Assembly (NCBI GenBank): GCA_016946835.1
Contig: JACVTC010000133.1
Coordinates: forward strand, 2,501-66,500
Length of the DNA: 64,000 bases
Source: Neocallimastix lanati (nom. inval.)
Lineage: Eukaryota; Neocallimastigomycota; Neocallimastigomycetes; Neocallimastigales; Neocallimastigaceae
Direction: 5' to 3'
Part shown: positions 32,955-43,605 of the stretch, piece by piece
Position numbering within the stretch: the first letter of the stretch is position 1
Layout: every line of letters starts with the position of its first letter
Notes under the pieces: model-generated
Database searches by the model: none
What the model was told of the DNA's origin: nothing
Seen by the model: the letters and a program-made list of their open reading frames with translations, nothing else
Translations under genes and position numbers: made by a program

Positions 32955-33065
32955 TATCTTCCAAGGCTTGTGTATGGGTTGATAGACAATTATCGGAATC
33001 ATTTAGTATTAAGAAAGGTGTTGGTCAAGGTTGTCCAACACTAAGTTTATTTATTATTAGATTTT
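32955..33065 (+). pseudogene. Plus-strand LINE relic, right part
   Basis: After the second TATCTTCCAAGGC the plus strand reads SSKACVWVDRQLSESFSI, KKGVGQGCPTLSLFI, matching the SSKA...LSEEF...GVRQGCPLSPILF block of LINE reverse transcriptases. It ends at a T-tract (33066-33105), probably the tail of yet another minus-strand insertion. Confidence 0.75.
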
Positions 33066-33074
33066 TTTCTTTTT

Positions 33075-33108
<34 letters not shown>

Positions 33109-33226
33109 CAAGGAAGCGAATACACTTCCAGTGCTTTATTAAAAAGATAATTTAATTTTGATGTATTACATTTTCTTTAAAAAAAAATACATTATATATT
33201 AATTATTAAATAATATAAATACATAA

Positions 33227-33264
<38 letters not shown>

Positions 33265-33956
33265 TTATCCAAATTTTATTTTATTTTATTTTTATTTTTT
33301 TATTTTTTTTTTTATTTTTTACTAAATTACATGTTTTTAATTTTTTATTTTTTATTTTTTTTTTTTTTTTTTTTTACATATATATATATTTTTTTTATAT
33401 TTTTTTTATGTTTTTATATACTTGATGTAAATTTTTTTATTCTAAAATTTTTTTAAATATTTTTATAATTCTTTTATCATAGTTTTATTATTTTTTTTAT
33501 ATTATTTATTTTTTGTTTATAATAATACTACTTTTTATGTATTTTTATTTTCTATTTTTATTATTTTTCTAATTTTTATTTAATTTAAATTTTATTATAT
33601 ATATTAATTATATTCTTTTTAATAATTATGGTTTCTTAAAGGAATATTTTTCTCTGAGTATAGGATTAGCATTAAATAATTTGTAATCATAATACAAACT
33701 ATTTTTTTTTCAGTATTCTTATGTATATATAACATAATATTTAAATAAATAATATAAAAAGAAATTCTACTAATTATTATAATATTCTAATGCATTTAAT
33801 TATATTTCTATATTTTTATATATAAAAATATAATTTTTTTTTTTATTGATAGTTCTTCATTTCAATAACTGTCAAAGTATTATTTTATTTTATTTCTTTT
33901 TTTTTTTTTAAAAAAAAATAAAATAAATCATACTAAATAAAAAAAAAAATTAAAAT
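33066..33956. other. AT-rich spacer with poly(T) tract
   Basis: A 40-bp T-rich tract (33066-33105) is followed by AAGCAAGGAAGCGAATACAC and TTCCAGTGC, then low-complexity A/T. The poly(T) followed by GC-richer sequence resembles the 3' ends of LINE-1 and LINE-2, so a 5'-truncated insertion is possible. No gene seen. Confidence 0.5.
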
Positions 33957-35915
33957 TTATTTGAATAATAATGGAATGATATGTTCAAAACCTCTGTACC
34001 ATACTGGGAAGTCATGAGTACCTCCTGGGTAAACTTCAGTCTTAAATTTACCATCTTCAATTCTATCCCATTCACTGAATGCCTTAACAGCATCTGGATA
34101 AACCTTGTAAACTCTTTCATCAGCATCACCACAAATGGTGTAAAGACCCTTAATAGTTAAACTCTTATCTGGGAAGTTTTCTTCAGCCTTTTCAAGCATA
34201 CCATAATCAAATCTATGAGAGAAAGCACCAAAGTAACTAATTAAATCAAGACATTCACCAATACCAATATATAATGTTTGGAATCCACCCATGGAAAGAC
34301 CAGCTAAAGCAACATTTTCACGACCTTCCTTAATGTTGAAGTTGGCTCTCATGTATGGAATAATATCGTTTCTAAGTTCACCGCCAAACTTGTACCATGG
34401 ATCAGTGTAATCAGCGTCATTATTATTTCTGAAGTCCTTACTGGCCATACCAGTTGGAATAACAAGAATGAACTTTTCAACAGAACCTTCTTCATCCTTT
34501 GGTTTAGCCATACCTCTATCCATCATACCCTTAATCTTACCACCAGAACCTTGATCGGTAAGACCCCAGTTGTTTTCAGTTTGACCAAAACCATGTAATA
34601 AGATGAATAATGGATATTTAGTGTCCTTATCTTCTGGATCATAACCTGCTGGTAAGTAAACCCAAGCTGGCTTGTTGTAAACATCACTTTCATCATTAGT
34701 AACGTAATCATGAGTTGGATATTCAATATGCTTAACGGTACCTCTGTCACTGTCACTTAAACCATCATCTGTAAATTTATCTTCTGGAGTACCTTCAATC
34801 TTATTGAATTTAACCTTCTTAATTTGAACCTTTAATTCATCATTGTCATTATTTCCAGTTTGATAAGCATTGAATTTAAGAGTAAATCCAATAATATCAT
34901 CATAGGTACAGTTTTCAATAATCTTAGACTTAATTTCATCTGTAAGTTTAACATTCTTAACTAAAGTACCATAGTATTTTCCTGATTCTTCACCAAAGTA
35001 TTCAACATCTTCAAAACCACTCCAGAAACCAGTGGCATCACGAGAGTAAACTCTGAAACCAAAACTTGGAGCCTTAGCATCAGCATTCCATTTTCCATTA
35101 ACTGGACTAAATACTAATTCAATATCAACGGAATCATAGTTTGAAAGATTAATAACTGATTTATCTTTTTTAATATAGAAGACAATACCACCACCGGAAC
35201 CAGCAGCATTAGCTACATAAGTTACTGAACCATCCTTATTAAATGTAATATCAGTAGCTTGTGAACCATCGAAAATTGAACTTTCATCGAAATCATAAAT
35301 TTTTTCATCACCAACAGTGAAGATATCAGTTGGATATTCACTTATAGATGGAGATGTGGTTGGTTCTGGTTCTGGTTCTGGTGTTGGAACTTCAGCTCCC
35401 TTTTCTTGGCAGTAAGATTGAATACCACACCATTGATTACTTTCATAACCCCAAGAACCATCAGCATCTGTTTCATAAACAGTACAACCATGACAACATG
35501 GGTATCCTAAAGCATCAGACCAACAAACTTCATCATTAACTCTGTCTTCATAAGTTGAAATACCACACCATTCATTGGTTTTCCAATTGTATCCCCAATC
35601 ACCATTACTGTCATGTTCATAGACAATTGGATTTTTACCAGTACAACATGGATAACCAAGACTTTCAGCCCAACAAGTTAATTCAGCAGCTGCTGAATAA
35701 GCTATTTATCATAAATTAAATAATTATTTAATAATAAAATTAATTTTTTTAGAATAATTAGCAATTAATTATTTTATAGTAAATGTTAATTTAAAATGTA
35801 TTATATATTTTATATTATATATATTTATCAAACATTTCATTATAAATATATATTATATAATTAAATAAAATATAATTAAAGGGAAATACTAAATTTTATT
35901 TATAGTTCTAATTTA

Positions 35916-35947
<32 letters not shown>

Positions 35948-36008
35948 TAATTCTTTTTTAAGATTTACCAGAAAGCAAAGTTGCTAATATTTTAAAAGAA
36001 TTTTTCAT
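33957..36008 (-). CDS. Secreted feruloyl-esterase-type CE1 enzyme with two dockerins, copy 1
   Basis: Two exons: 35969-36008 ([13 protein letters not shown] plus one base) and 33957-35701, joined over a 267-bp GT-AG intron; 594 residues. Order: signal peptide ending near AYSAAA; two Cys-rich fungal dockerins (about 21-58 and 69-103, with GYPCC and WGYE/WCGI motifs) that attach enzymes to the anaerobic-fungal cellulosome; a Pro-Glu/Thr-Ser linker; a beta-rich domain of about 200 residues, probably carbohydrate-binding; and a CE1 esterase domain (about 340-594). The nucleophile is Ser483 in GLSMGG, the His is 576 in GGTHDF, and the acid is an Asp in CGDADE near 539. By family it releases ferulate from arabinoxylan. 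No stops were seen in the coding exons. A near-identical 5' half is shared with copy 2, while the catalytic part differs. Exon 1 and splice sites are read by eye. Confidence 0.88.
35702..35968 (-). other. Intron of esterase copy 1
   Basis: Donor GTAAAT (minus, from 35968) and acceptor AAATAG (35702-35707). Joining gives LLS-A-YSAAAE, a sensible signal peptide. The position and phase are the same as in copy 2, although the intron sequences differ beyond the acceptor. It includes (ATT)n at about 35918-35943. Confidence 0.8.
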
Positions 36009-39000
36009 TTTAATTTATTTTTCTTTATTATTATATATTAAATATATAAAATAATAAAATAAAAATTAGTTTGAATATCAGAAATTTATTACTTATAATT
36101 AATCATTTAATTTTATTATTATAAAGATATAAATTGTAAATAAATAAATAAGTTTTATTATTTTTATTATTATTTCAAATTTATACATATGAAATAATTT
36201 AAAAAAAAATAATAATAATAAATTAAACAGTATAATCATTTCATTATTTGAATTAATTTATAACTTACAAAAAAAAATATTCCTATGATATAAATATTTT
36301 TTTTAATTTGATGATTTTTAAATTATGGTGAAATATTTTAACTTTTATACAAAAAAAAAAAAAAATTAATTCCACATAAATTACAATTAAATTTAAGGTT
36401 ATAGAGTAGTTTTATATTACTAATATCAATATATTATTTTACTAAATTACTAATTATAGTTTATTTTTTACAATTATTAATATTTTCATTTTCAGTATTA
36501 AACTTTAAAATTATATATATATATACATACAAAATAAAAAAAAAAAAAGAAAATCTATCTTTCATATATAATTATATATTTCACATAATTATTTTTTTTT
36601 ACTATATTAATAATTCCTTTTATAATATATATATCATATTATATATTATAAAGTATTGGGTGACGTGTATTAATAAGTTTGCCTATCTTTTACACAACAA
36701 TTTTTATAATCCTTTTTATATAAAAAAAGTAAAAAGATGTTAAACTTTATATTAAAAGGTAAAGAACTAAATATCTTATTATTTATGTAATATTAAATGA
36801 TAGTGTAACCAAACATCCATTTAAATATAAATTAATACCAATAATGAGTCATGATTTATTAAAAAAAAAAATAGAGAACCTAACTATTTCTTTGTTTATC
36901 ATTTTTTTCTATATTTAGAATTTTATAAATATATTAATATGAAAAAAAAAAGATAATTAATATTTTTTAATTTATATGTTACACAAATAAAACATTTCAC
37001 AAAAAAAAAAAAGTTTATTATCATTAAATTATATTAATGATCAACATTGCTTTAATAAATATTTTTTAACATTGAAAACTAATTTATATTAAAAAGAAAA
37101 TAAATATATATATATAAATAAATATATAAACAATATTTTTTTTATTATAAAATAACTTTTTATAAAAAAATGATTTTCATTATGTAACTTTAAATAATTA
37201 ATAATTATGTTGACTTTTAAAAAAGTTTACATAGCTAAATGGTTCTTTAAAGTTGCATTATTTATAAAATAAAATTATTTATTAAATGAAGTTATTATTA
37301 AATAAAATTATTAATTAAAGAATTTCATTATAAAATGAAATTATTTGTTTTAGAATTTTCATAAAAGTTTTTTTTAATGATTTAATAAAAAAAATGTTTA
37401 TGGAACATTATATGATAATAATTTTGTTAATGAATAGATAAATAAAATAACTAGTTTAAGATTTATTAAATTAAGGAGAACAAAAAAATTGTAATAATTT
37501 TTATTTATACTTTAATTTTTTTTTGTTCTATTTAAGATATAAATATTTAAATTTTAAAAAGTAAAATTAATAAGGAACATATCATATATTATATAACTAT
37601 ATTTATTATTTATTATATAGTTGTATAGTTGATATCGATCTAAATAATAAAAAATTTCTCCCTTTTTATTATTGATATGTAATTTTTAAAAATCATAAAA
37701 AAAAAAGGAAAATAGGAAAAACTTTTTTTTTATTAATGTTAATGTTATTTTTACTTTTTTTTTTTTTTTAATTATTTTTAATTATTAGTAAAAATATATA
37801 ATTATATATTATAAATATAAATATATATTTATATTATTAAAAATAAAATTTTATAATAACGGTTAAGTAGATCTTTAGAATATTTCTGGCAATAAAAATT
37901 CTGATAAAAAGGAAAAAATCATAAAGTTTGGTTACAAATTTTTATTTTTTTTTATTATGAATAGAAATTATTTAATTTTTATTAATTGAATTGATACTCT
38001 AAATTTTTTGGTTTTTTGCATTTATTATTTGTTTTTTTTTTTTTTTTTTTATTTATATTTTTTTTATATTTTTTAATTTTTGTTTTTATTTTTTATATTT
38101 GTTTTTTTATTTATTTTAATTTCTTATTTTATTATCAATTAAAGTTACATGATAAATTAAATTATGTAAAAAAAAAAATATCATTATCATATCTATTATA
38201 TATATTATTCTAATATATTATATTTTATTATAATTATTAAATATATTTTTAATATATACATTTCCAATGATAATCATGAATTTTAAAACAATACAAAATA
38301 TTCTCACCATATATTAGAAAAAAAACTTTAAAATTTTATACAGGTTTAATAATTTCAATTTAAATCAAATTCTTTTTATATTTTTTATTAATTTATACTA
38401 ATTAAATAAAAAAAGAGTAGAATCTATAGTAATTTTAAATATTTTCATTATTAAGCTTTAAAATTATAAATATAATAAAATAATATTCTAAATCATATTT
38501 CAATAATAATATAATAAAATTTAATATTAATTATTTTTTTTCCCAAAATGATTATGAATTAATTTATTACAATATATAAATTTATAGTATATTAATATAT
38601 TTAGATTTACTATCAAATAATGAACATTATATATATAATTAAATTTGAAATATAAATAAAAAAAATACACAAATATAGATATTTTTATCTTTTTTTTTAT
38701 ATAGGAAATGTTTTTATTAAATGATATAAAATTAAATAAGAAGTACAAAAGTTTACATTAAAATACCATATCATAAATATTTATAAATGATATATATAAT
38801 ATGTAGTTCTTCAAAATATATGGATCCATATAATAAAATATACAAAATAAATAATATATAATAAATAATATATAATAAATAATAAATAAAATAATAAATG
38901 TTTATATTATATAATTAAATAATAATTAAATAACAAATAATAAAATAATAATAAATAATTAATAATTAAATAATAATAATTAATTAATTAATTAATTAAT

Positions 39001-39250
39001 TAAATAATAGATAATATTTAATAAATAAATAAATAAAAATGTATTTAAATTTATATCTAAAGATTTATATAAAAAATTTCATTTAATAAAAAATTTTTTA
39101 AATAATGTTTAATAACACATTATATGGTATTTAATACAAACAATTTATTTATGAATATATATTTATATTTTGTTAAAATTTAATAAAGTAAAAAAGTGAT
39201 ACATAAAAAAAAAATTAATAATTATTATAAATAATAAAAATACTAATAAA
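36009..39250. other. Long intergenic region upstream of esterase copy 1
   Basis: AT-rich, with no supported gene on either strand. A stretch near 36770-36850 (TAATATTAAATGATAGTG and AATAATGAGTCAT) resembles 46195-46275 upstream of copy 2, so the duplication that made the two esterases extended into the promoter region. TAATTAAT and AATAAATAAT repeats fill 38840-39020. Confidence 0.55.
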
Positions 39251-40054
39251 ATGGTAACCATAGAAAAAAGGAACAATATATCAAAGATAATTAAAGAAAA
39301 TAATTTAAATGAACTTAAATTATTTATTGAAAAAAACAAAATCGATTTAAAAAAGTTCAATACCATTGACTTTGATTTTCTTATTTATTCCCTGAAAAAT
39401 AAAATTTCAATAGAAGTAATAAAATTTATAATCAATCAATGTCAGTATGAAACCTATAATTACTATGTACAAGAAGGGAAACAATATACTAGTAAAAGAC
39501 CACCAATTTTTTATGCAATAGCAACCAATAACTTTAAGATAGCAAATTTTTTATTGATAAATAATGCTGACATTAATTATAAAGAAAACGCATTAATATA
39601 TGATTTATTTAAGCATCAGTTATTAAATAAAAGTAATTTAAAATATATATTAAGTAGTGGCATTAGAATATTTGATAATTTTATCATTGAATTTTTAATA
39701 TCTAATATTTACTCCATAGAATATAATACTATACAAAGAATGAATTTTTTAGAAATTATTCTTAAATATTACTATTTTGATAATGATTTTATTATAAAAT
39801 TACTTTACATTTTTAAAAACAAAAATTCATTATCCACCAAACATTTACAAGAGTTATTAATAAATGAACATAAAATAGTTATTAAAGATGAATGGTATAA
39901 AGATGCTTGTTACTATGAAAATAATAATGCATTAAAAGTATTGCTTAAATATGATATTAGGAATAAAGATGAATTATTAAAAAAAATTGAATCCTATAAG
40001 AAATTAGATACTTATTATGACTTGGAAGAAAATTTTTACGATTTAGACCATTAA
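39251..40054 (+). CDS. Small ankyrin-like protein
   Basis: An intact 267-residue, intronless frame. Residues about 10-120 show ankyrin-type helices (KFIINQCQ..., PPIFYAIATNNFKIANFLLI with NNADINY), similar in style to the repeats of the 48-51 kb gene but more degenerate. The rest is Lys/Asn/Ile-rich and helical with weak repeat traces (NALKVLLKYD). No signal peptide or membrane segment is seen. Ankyrin domains are protein-interaction scaffolds; no partner can be inferred. Coding GC is slightly above background and it ends cleanly in TAA, so I think it is a real gene or a recent remnant of a larger ankyrin gene. Confidence 0.65.
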   Translation: MVTIEKRNNISKIIKENNLNELKLFIEKNKIDLKKFNTIDFDFLIYSLKNKISIEVIKFIINQCQYETYNYYVQEGKQYTSKRPPIFYAIATNNFKIANFLLINNADINYKENALIYDLFKHQLLNKSNLKYILSSGIRIFDNFIIEFLISNIYSIEYNTIQRMNFLEIILKYYYFDNDFIIKLLYIFKNKNSLSTKHLQELLINEHKIVIKDEWYKDACYYENNNALKVLLKYDIRNKDELLKKIESYKKLDTYYDLEENFYDLDH

Positions 40055-40255
40055 AAAAAATAAATAAATAATTGTAAAATTGTAAATATAAAATATAAAT
40101 AATTTTTATAATTTTAAAAATCTAACTTAAAAATTAAGTTTTTTCGAAATTTTTATAATAAAAATAAAAAATAAATAAAAATAATATTAACAATAATTAT
40201 TATTATTGTTCAAATAAAGTAATCTATATATATACAAAAATTACTATAAGTAATA

Positions 40256-40256
<1 letters not shown>

Positions 40257-40317
<61 letters not shown>
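40257..40317. repeat. (ATA)n microsatellite
   Basis: About 20 AAT/ATA units. Confidence 0.9.
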
Positions 40318-40319
<2 letters not shown>

Positions 40320-40607
40320 TTTAATAAAAATTAAATATAGATTTATGTATTGATTTTTATTTTGAACTAAACTATATATATAATATTTATTCATTTGTTC
40401 ATAAAATTTTTATTTATATTCATTTATAGTAAATTAATATTTATATTTTTATTATTAATTATTATTTATTATCATAAATAATATATTTAATTATTTAATA
40501 TATATTTATTTTAGTGTATTTAATATATTTTAATATTATTTTACTTTAATAAAAGTAAAATAATATAAAAATTGGAATTAAATAATTTCTTTTATATTAT
40601 AATTTAT

Positions 40608-40634
40608 AAAGGTGAACAGTCCACCAAATAAAAG

Positions 40635-40666
<32 letters not shown>

Positions 40667-40710
40667 TTTTTTAATTTATAAATGAAATATTTAATCTATT
40701 GTTCACCTTT
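40608..40710. repeat. Inverted repeat spanning an A-tract
   Basis: AAAGGTGAACA (40608-40618) and TGTTCACCTTT (40700-40710) are perfect reverse complements around an A30-type tract and complementary T-rich sequence. It may be a tiny MITE-like element, but no target duplication is clear. Confidence 0.5.
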
Positions 40711-41272
40711 TAAATGGATTTAATTGACTTTCCTTCAAATATTATCTTTAAATTTTTTTTAAATTTTTTAAATTAAATAAGAAAAAGATTTTGTTAATTA
40801 AATATATCCTTGATTATTAATAAAAAAAAAAAAAACTTTACATATTTATTTATTTATTTATTTATTTTTAAATCATTATCTAATATATATTCCAATATAT
40901 ATGAAGTTAATTATTTTTTTGTATATTCATATCATTTAAAATATTTTTTTTTTTATAATTTATGATATTTTCTTAATATATTCAGTTATATAAAATTATT
41001 CCATTCATGCAGTTGAAATAATTATTGTAAATCGTTAAGGAATAAAGTTTTTATAGATTAAGGCTATTTATTTGATAAAATGATAGATTGAATCCAATCT
41101 CCTTTATTAGAATATAATAACTAATTTTTGAAATAAAAAAAATTCTTTATAACCTTTTCCATTATTACGAATCATAAATTAACATAGTTAGAATTCAATA
41201 TAATTTGTTTTAATAGTTCATTTTTAGCAAGGACCCGAAGTAGTATAATAATGAATACCTTAAGGAAGAATA

Positions 41273-41274
<2 letters not shown>

Positions 41275-41314
<40 letters not shown>
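41275..41314. repeat. 40-nt poly(A) tract
   Basis: An uninterrupted run of A following AAGGAAGAATACT. Its length equals the LINE-1 tail, and the upstream 60 bp are less AT-rich than the background, so it may be the tail of a short plus-strand retrocopy. Confidence 0.5.
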
Positions 41315-41316
<2 letters not shown>

Positions 41317-42066
41317 TATATATTTAAAATATATAGATTATGGAACTAGTAATAATAAATATTATAAATAATTTATAATCAATATATAAAATATATAATA
41401 TGTATAAAGATAATACAAAATATAAAACATAGGATTCTAAATTAATAAAATATAATAATGTAGTAAATAATAATATAATATTTAATATATAAATTGTATA
41501 TTGTATATACCAGGAATATAAATTTAATTTTTTCAACAGAAGAAAATTATATTAATAAAAGTATATAGAAGATTAAAAAAAAAAAAATTTTTTATCATAA
41601 TTTTCTTTATTTTTATTTATTTTTTTTTTAATAAGTTGAAAATATATAAATATATATGTATATATATTATTTAAATTAAAAAAAAAAAAGGTGTTTATTA
41701 AAAGAATATTTGATATTCACTTAATTATTTTTAAAGAATAATAGGAAATCATTATTATTAATATATGAGTAGGAATAAATTTTAAAAATAAGTGATAATA
41801 CTTTCTGTTTCTAAATTTCAATTGTAATAATTCATCATAATTTTTTTTTCTTTAATATATATATACAAAAATTTTTTAATTTATTTATATATTATGTTAA
41901 TATATTATTATTTAGTTATTAAATTATTTATATATGATTCGACATATGATATATATAAAAAATTTTTAATATTTAAAATGTTCTCCTTAATTTTTATTTA
42001 CTTTATTTATTTATTTTTTTTTTAAATTTAGTCATAAAGAATAATTTATCTGCTATTGTTTTATTT

Positions 42067-42081
42067 ACTTTTAATTATTAA
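42067..42081. repeat. SINE target-site duplication, left copy
   Basis: ACTTTTAATTATTAA, repeated at 42530-42544. The preceding TTT also matches, but on the right it merges with the element's terminal T-run. Confidence 0.85.
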
Positions 42082-42529
42082 ATGTTGGTCCAGTCGGTTA
42101 GGACGATACAGGTCACTGTAGAGGGCGGGGTTCGAATCCTCGGCATGGCACCAAATAATCGGATGAGGTTTCTATCCTGGGATATCATGAGACCACACGT
42201 GATGTCCATAAGGCTTTCCCTCAGATGATTATTTCACCCAACCCTGATACTACGCTTTGAATTGAAGCATAGACCTTGATGATTGTAAAATTTCCAATCG
42301 CCAATGATTACACCCACTAGGGAGGAGTTAATGGTTCCGTTCTGATGCTCGTGGTTATTAGAGATATATGTAGGAACGTTAGGAATGCATCTCCGGGCAG
42401 TGTGTAACGACGATTGAGAGCGGCGAAGCTGATACAGTATGCCAATAACTCATCACCTTACAGTTAATTAATAACTGTATGGCCATATGGGAGATGGGTA
42501 CCCATATGTGCAAGTCTATGTTTTTTTTT
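42082..42529 (+). mobile_element. tRNA-derived SINE-like element
   Basis: A 448-bp island of near-balanced composition in very AT-rich DNA. It starts with a tRNA-like head: A-box TGGTCCAGTCGG (42086-42097), B-box GGTTCGAATCC (42129-42139), an intact D-stem GTCC/GGAC, a T-stem CGGGG/CCTCG, and an anticodon-arm-like ACAGGTCACTGT that recalls tRNA-Asp (GTC). The acceptor ends do not pair well, so it is not a functional tRNA. The body has several hairpins (CAGTTA/TAACTG, CATATGGG/CCCATATG, CTACGCTT/AAGCATAG) and ends in T9, a pol III terminator. ACTTTTAATTATTAA (15 bp, up to 18 with TTT) repeats on both sides (42067-42081 and 42530-42544), showing that it was inserted by retrotransposition. Confidence 0.8.
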
Positions 42530-42544
42530 ACTTTTAATTATTAA
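42530..42544. repeat. SINE target-site duplication, right copy
   Basis: Same 15 bp as 42067-42081. Confidence 0.85.
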
Positions 42545-42629
42545 TTAAATTTATCTTGGAAAATAATTAACTGACATTGTTATATGATATTATTAAATAG
42601 ATATTATCTTGAAAAGTAAAGGTTTTTTC

Positions 42630-42771
42630 TATTTTTATTTTTATTTTTATTTTTATTTTTATTTTTATTTTTATTTTTATTTTTATTTTTATTTTTATTT
42701 TTATTTTTATTTTTATTTTTATTTTTATTTTTATTTTTATTTTTATTTTTATTTTTATTTTTATTTTTATT
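42630..42771. repeat. (ATTTTT)n hexanucleotide repeat
   Basis: About 23 uninterrupted copies. The plus-strand poly(Phe-Tyr) frame is an artefact of the repeat. Confidence 0.95.
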
Positions 42772-43141
42772 ATAAAAAAAAAATGGAAAAATTAAATTTC
42801 TATTATAATAAGAAACAATAAAGATAAATATTCCTTTTTCTGAACCAAAAAAAAAAAAAAAAAAATCATGAAAATAAAAACATATAAATATACTAATATT
42901 GTAAATATTATTTTTTTTTTTTTAAATTAAAATTTTTAAAATTTAATATAAATCGAAATTTTATTTTATTTTTTTTTTTTTAATTTTTTTTATTTTATTT
43001 TTTATTTTATTTCTCTTTAATTTTTATATTTTTATTATATTATACATTTTTTTAACCAAACAATTGTTGTATTTCTACTATTAATAAGAAAAATACAACA
43101 ATTTAACTTATTATTATTATTATTTTTGATTTCTTATTTTA

Positions 43142-43187
<46 letters not shown>

Positions 43188-43476
43188 TTTTACTATTAAA
43201 TAAAAAATAAATTCTTTTATATTTTTTTTTTTTTTTTTTTTTAATATTATCTTGTAACCATTATACAAGTTTTTATTTTTAGGCTTAATCTTTTCTTTTT
43301 CTTTTTTTTATTTTAATGATAATAATCATAATTTCTAAAATAAATAATATAAAAATTATCTAAGATATATATATTTCATTCTAACGTTTTATTTTAAGTA
43401 TATTATTATTAGTATTATATATAATCTTTTTAATTATAATAAAGTTACATAAAATATAATACTTATCATTTTTTTT

Positions 43477-43523
<47 letters not shown>

Positions 43524-43605
43524 CTGTTTGTTTGTTTGTTTGTTTATTGATTTATCAAATTTAAAAAAAAATATTTTGGTTGGTTTTCAATTTAAAACTT
43601 TTTTT
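42772..43605. other. AT-rich spacer downstream of esterase copy 2
   Basis: T-tracts (43147-43176, 43481-43523), and a tandem TGTT run (about 43525-43545). No gene seen. An inverted pair around 43065-43105 (TTGTTGTATTT / AAATACAACAA) could act as a 3'-end hairpin but is 500 bp from the gene. Confidence 0.5.

Larger units (their letters stand above)
40055..42066. other. Gene-free AT-rich region
   Basis: Holds a trinucleotide repeat, an inverted repeat and a 40-nt poly(A) tract listed separately, plus (TA)n. A minus-strand open frame at 41324-41536 is hydrophobic and low complexity; I do not consider it a gene. Confidence 0.55.

Noticed and set aside
35348-35539. 63-codon plus-strand frame repeated identically at 44997-45188
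   Set aside because: Antisense shadow of the esterase linker and dockerin coding region, duplicated because the genes are.
42082-42155. Functional tRNA gene
   Set aside because: D and T arms are good but the acceptor ends do not pair and the sequence continues into a 370-bp body ending in T9 with target duplications; a SINE fits better.
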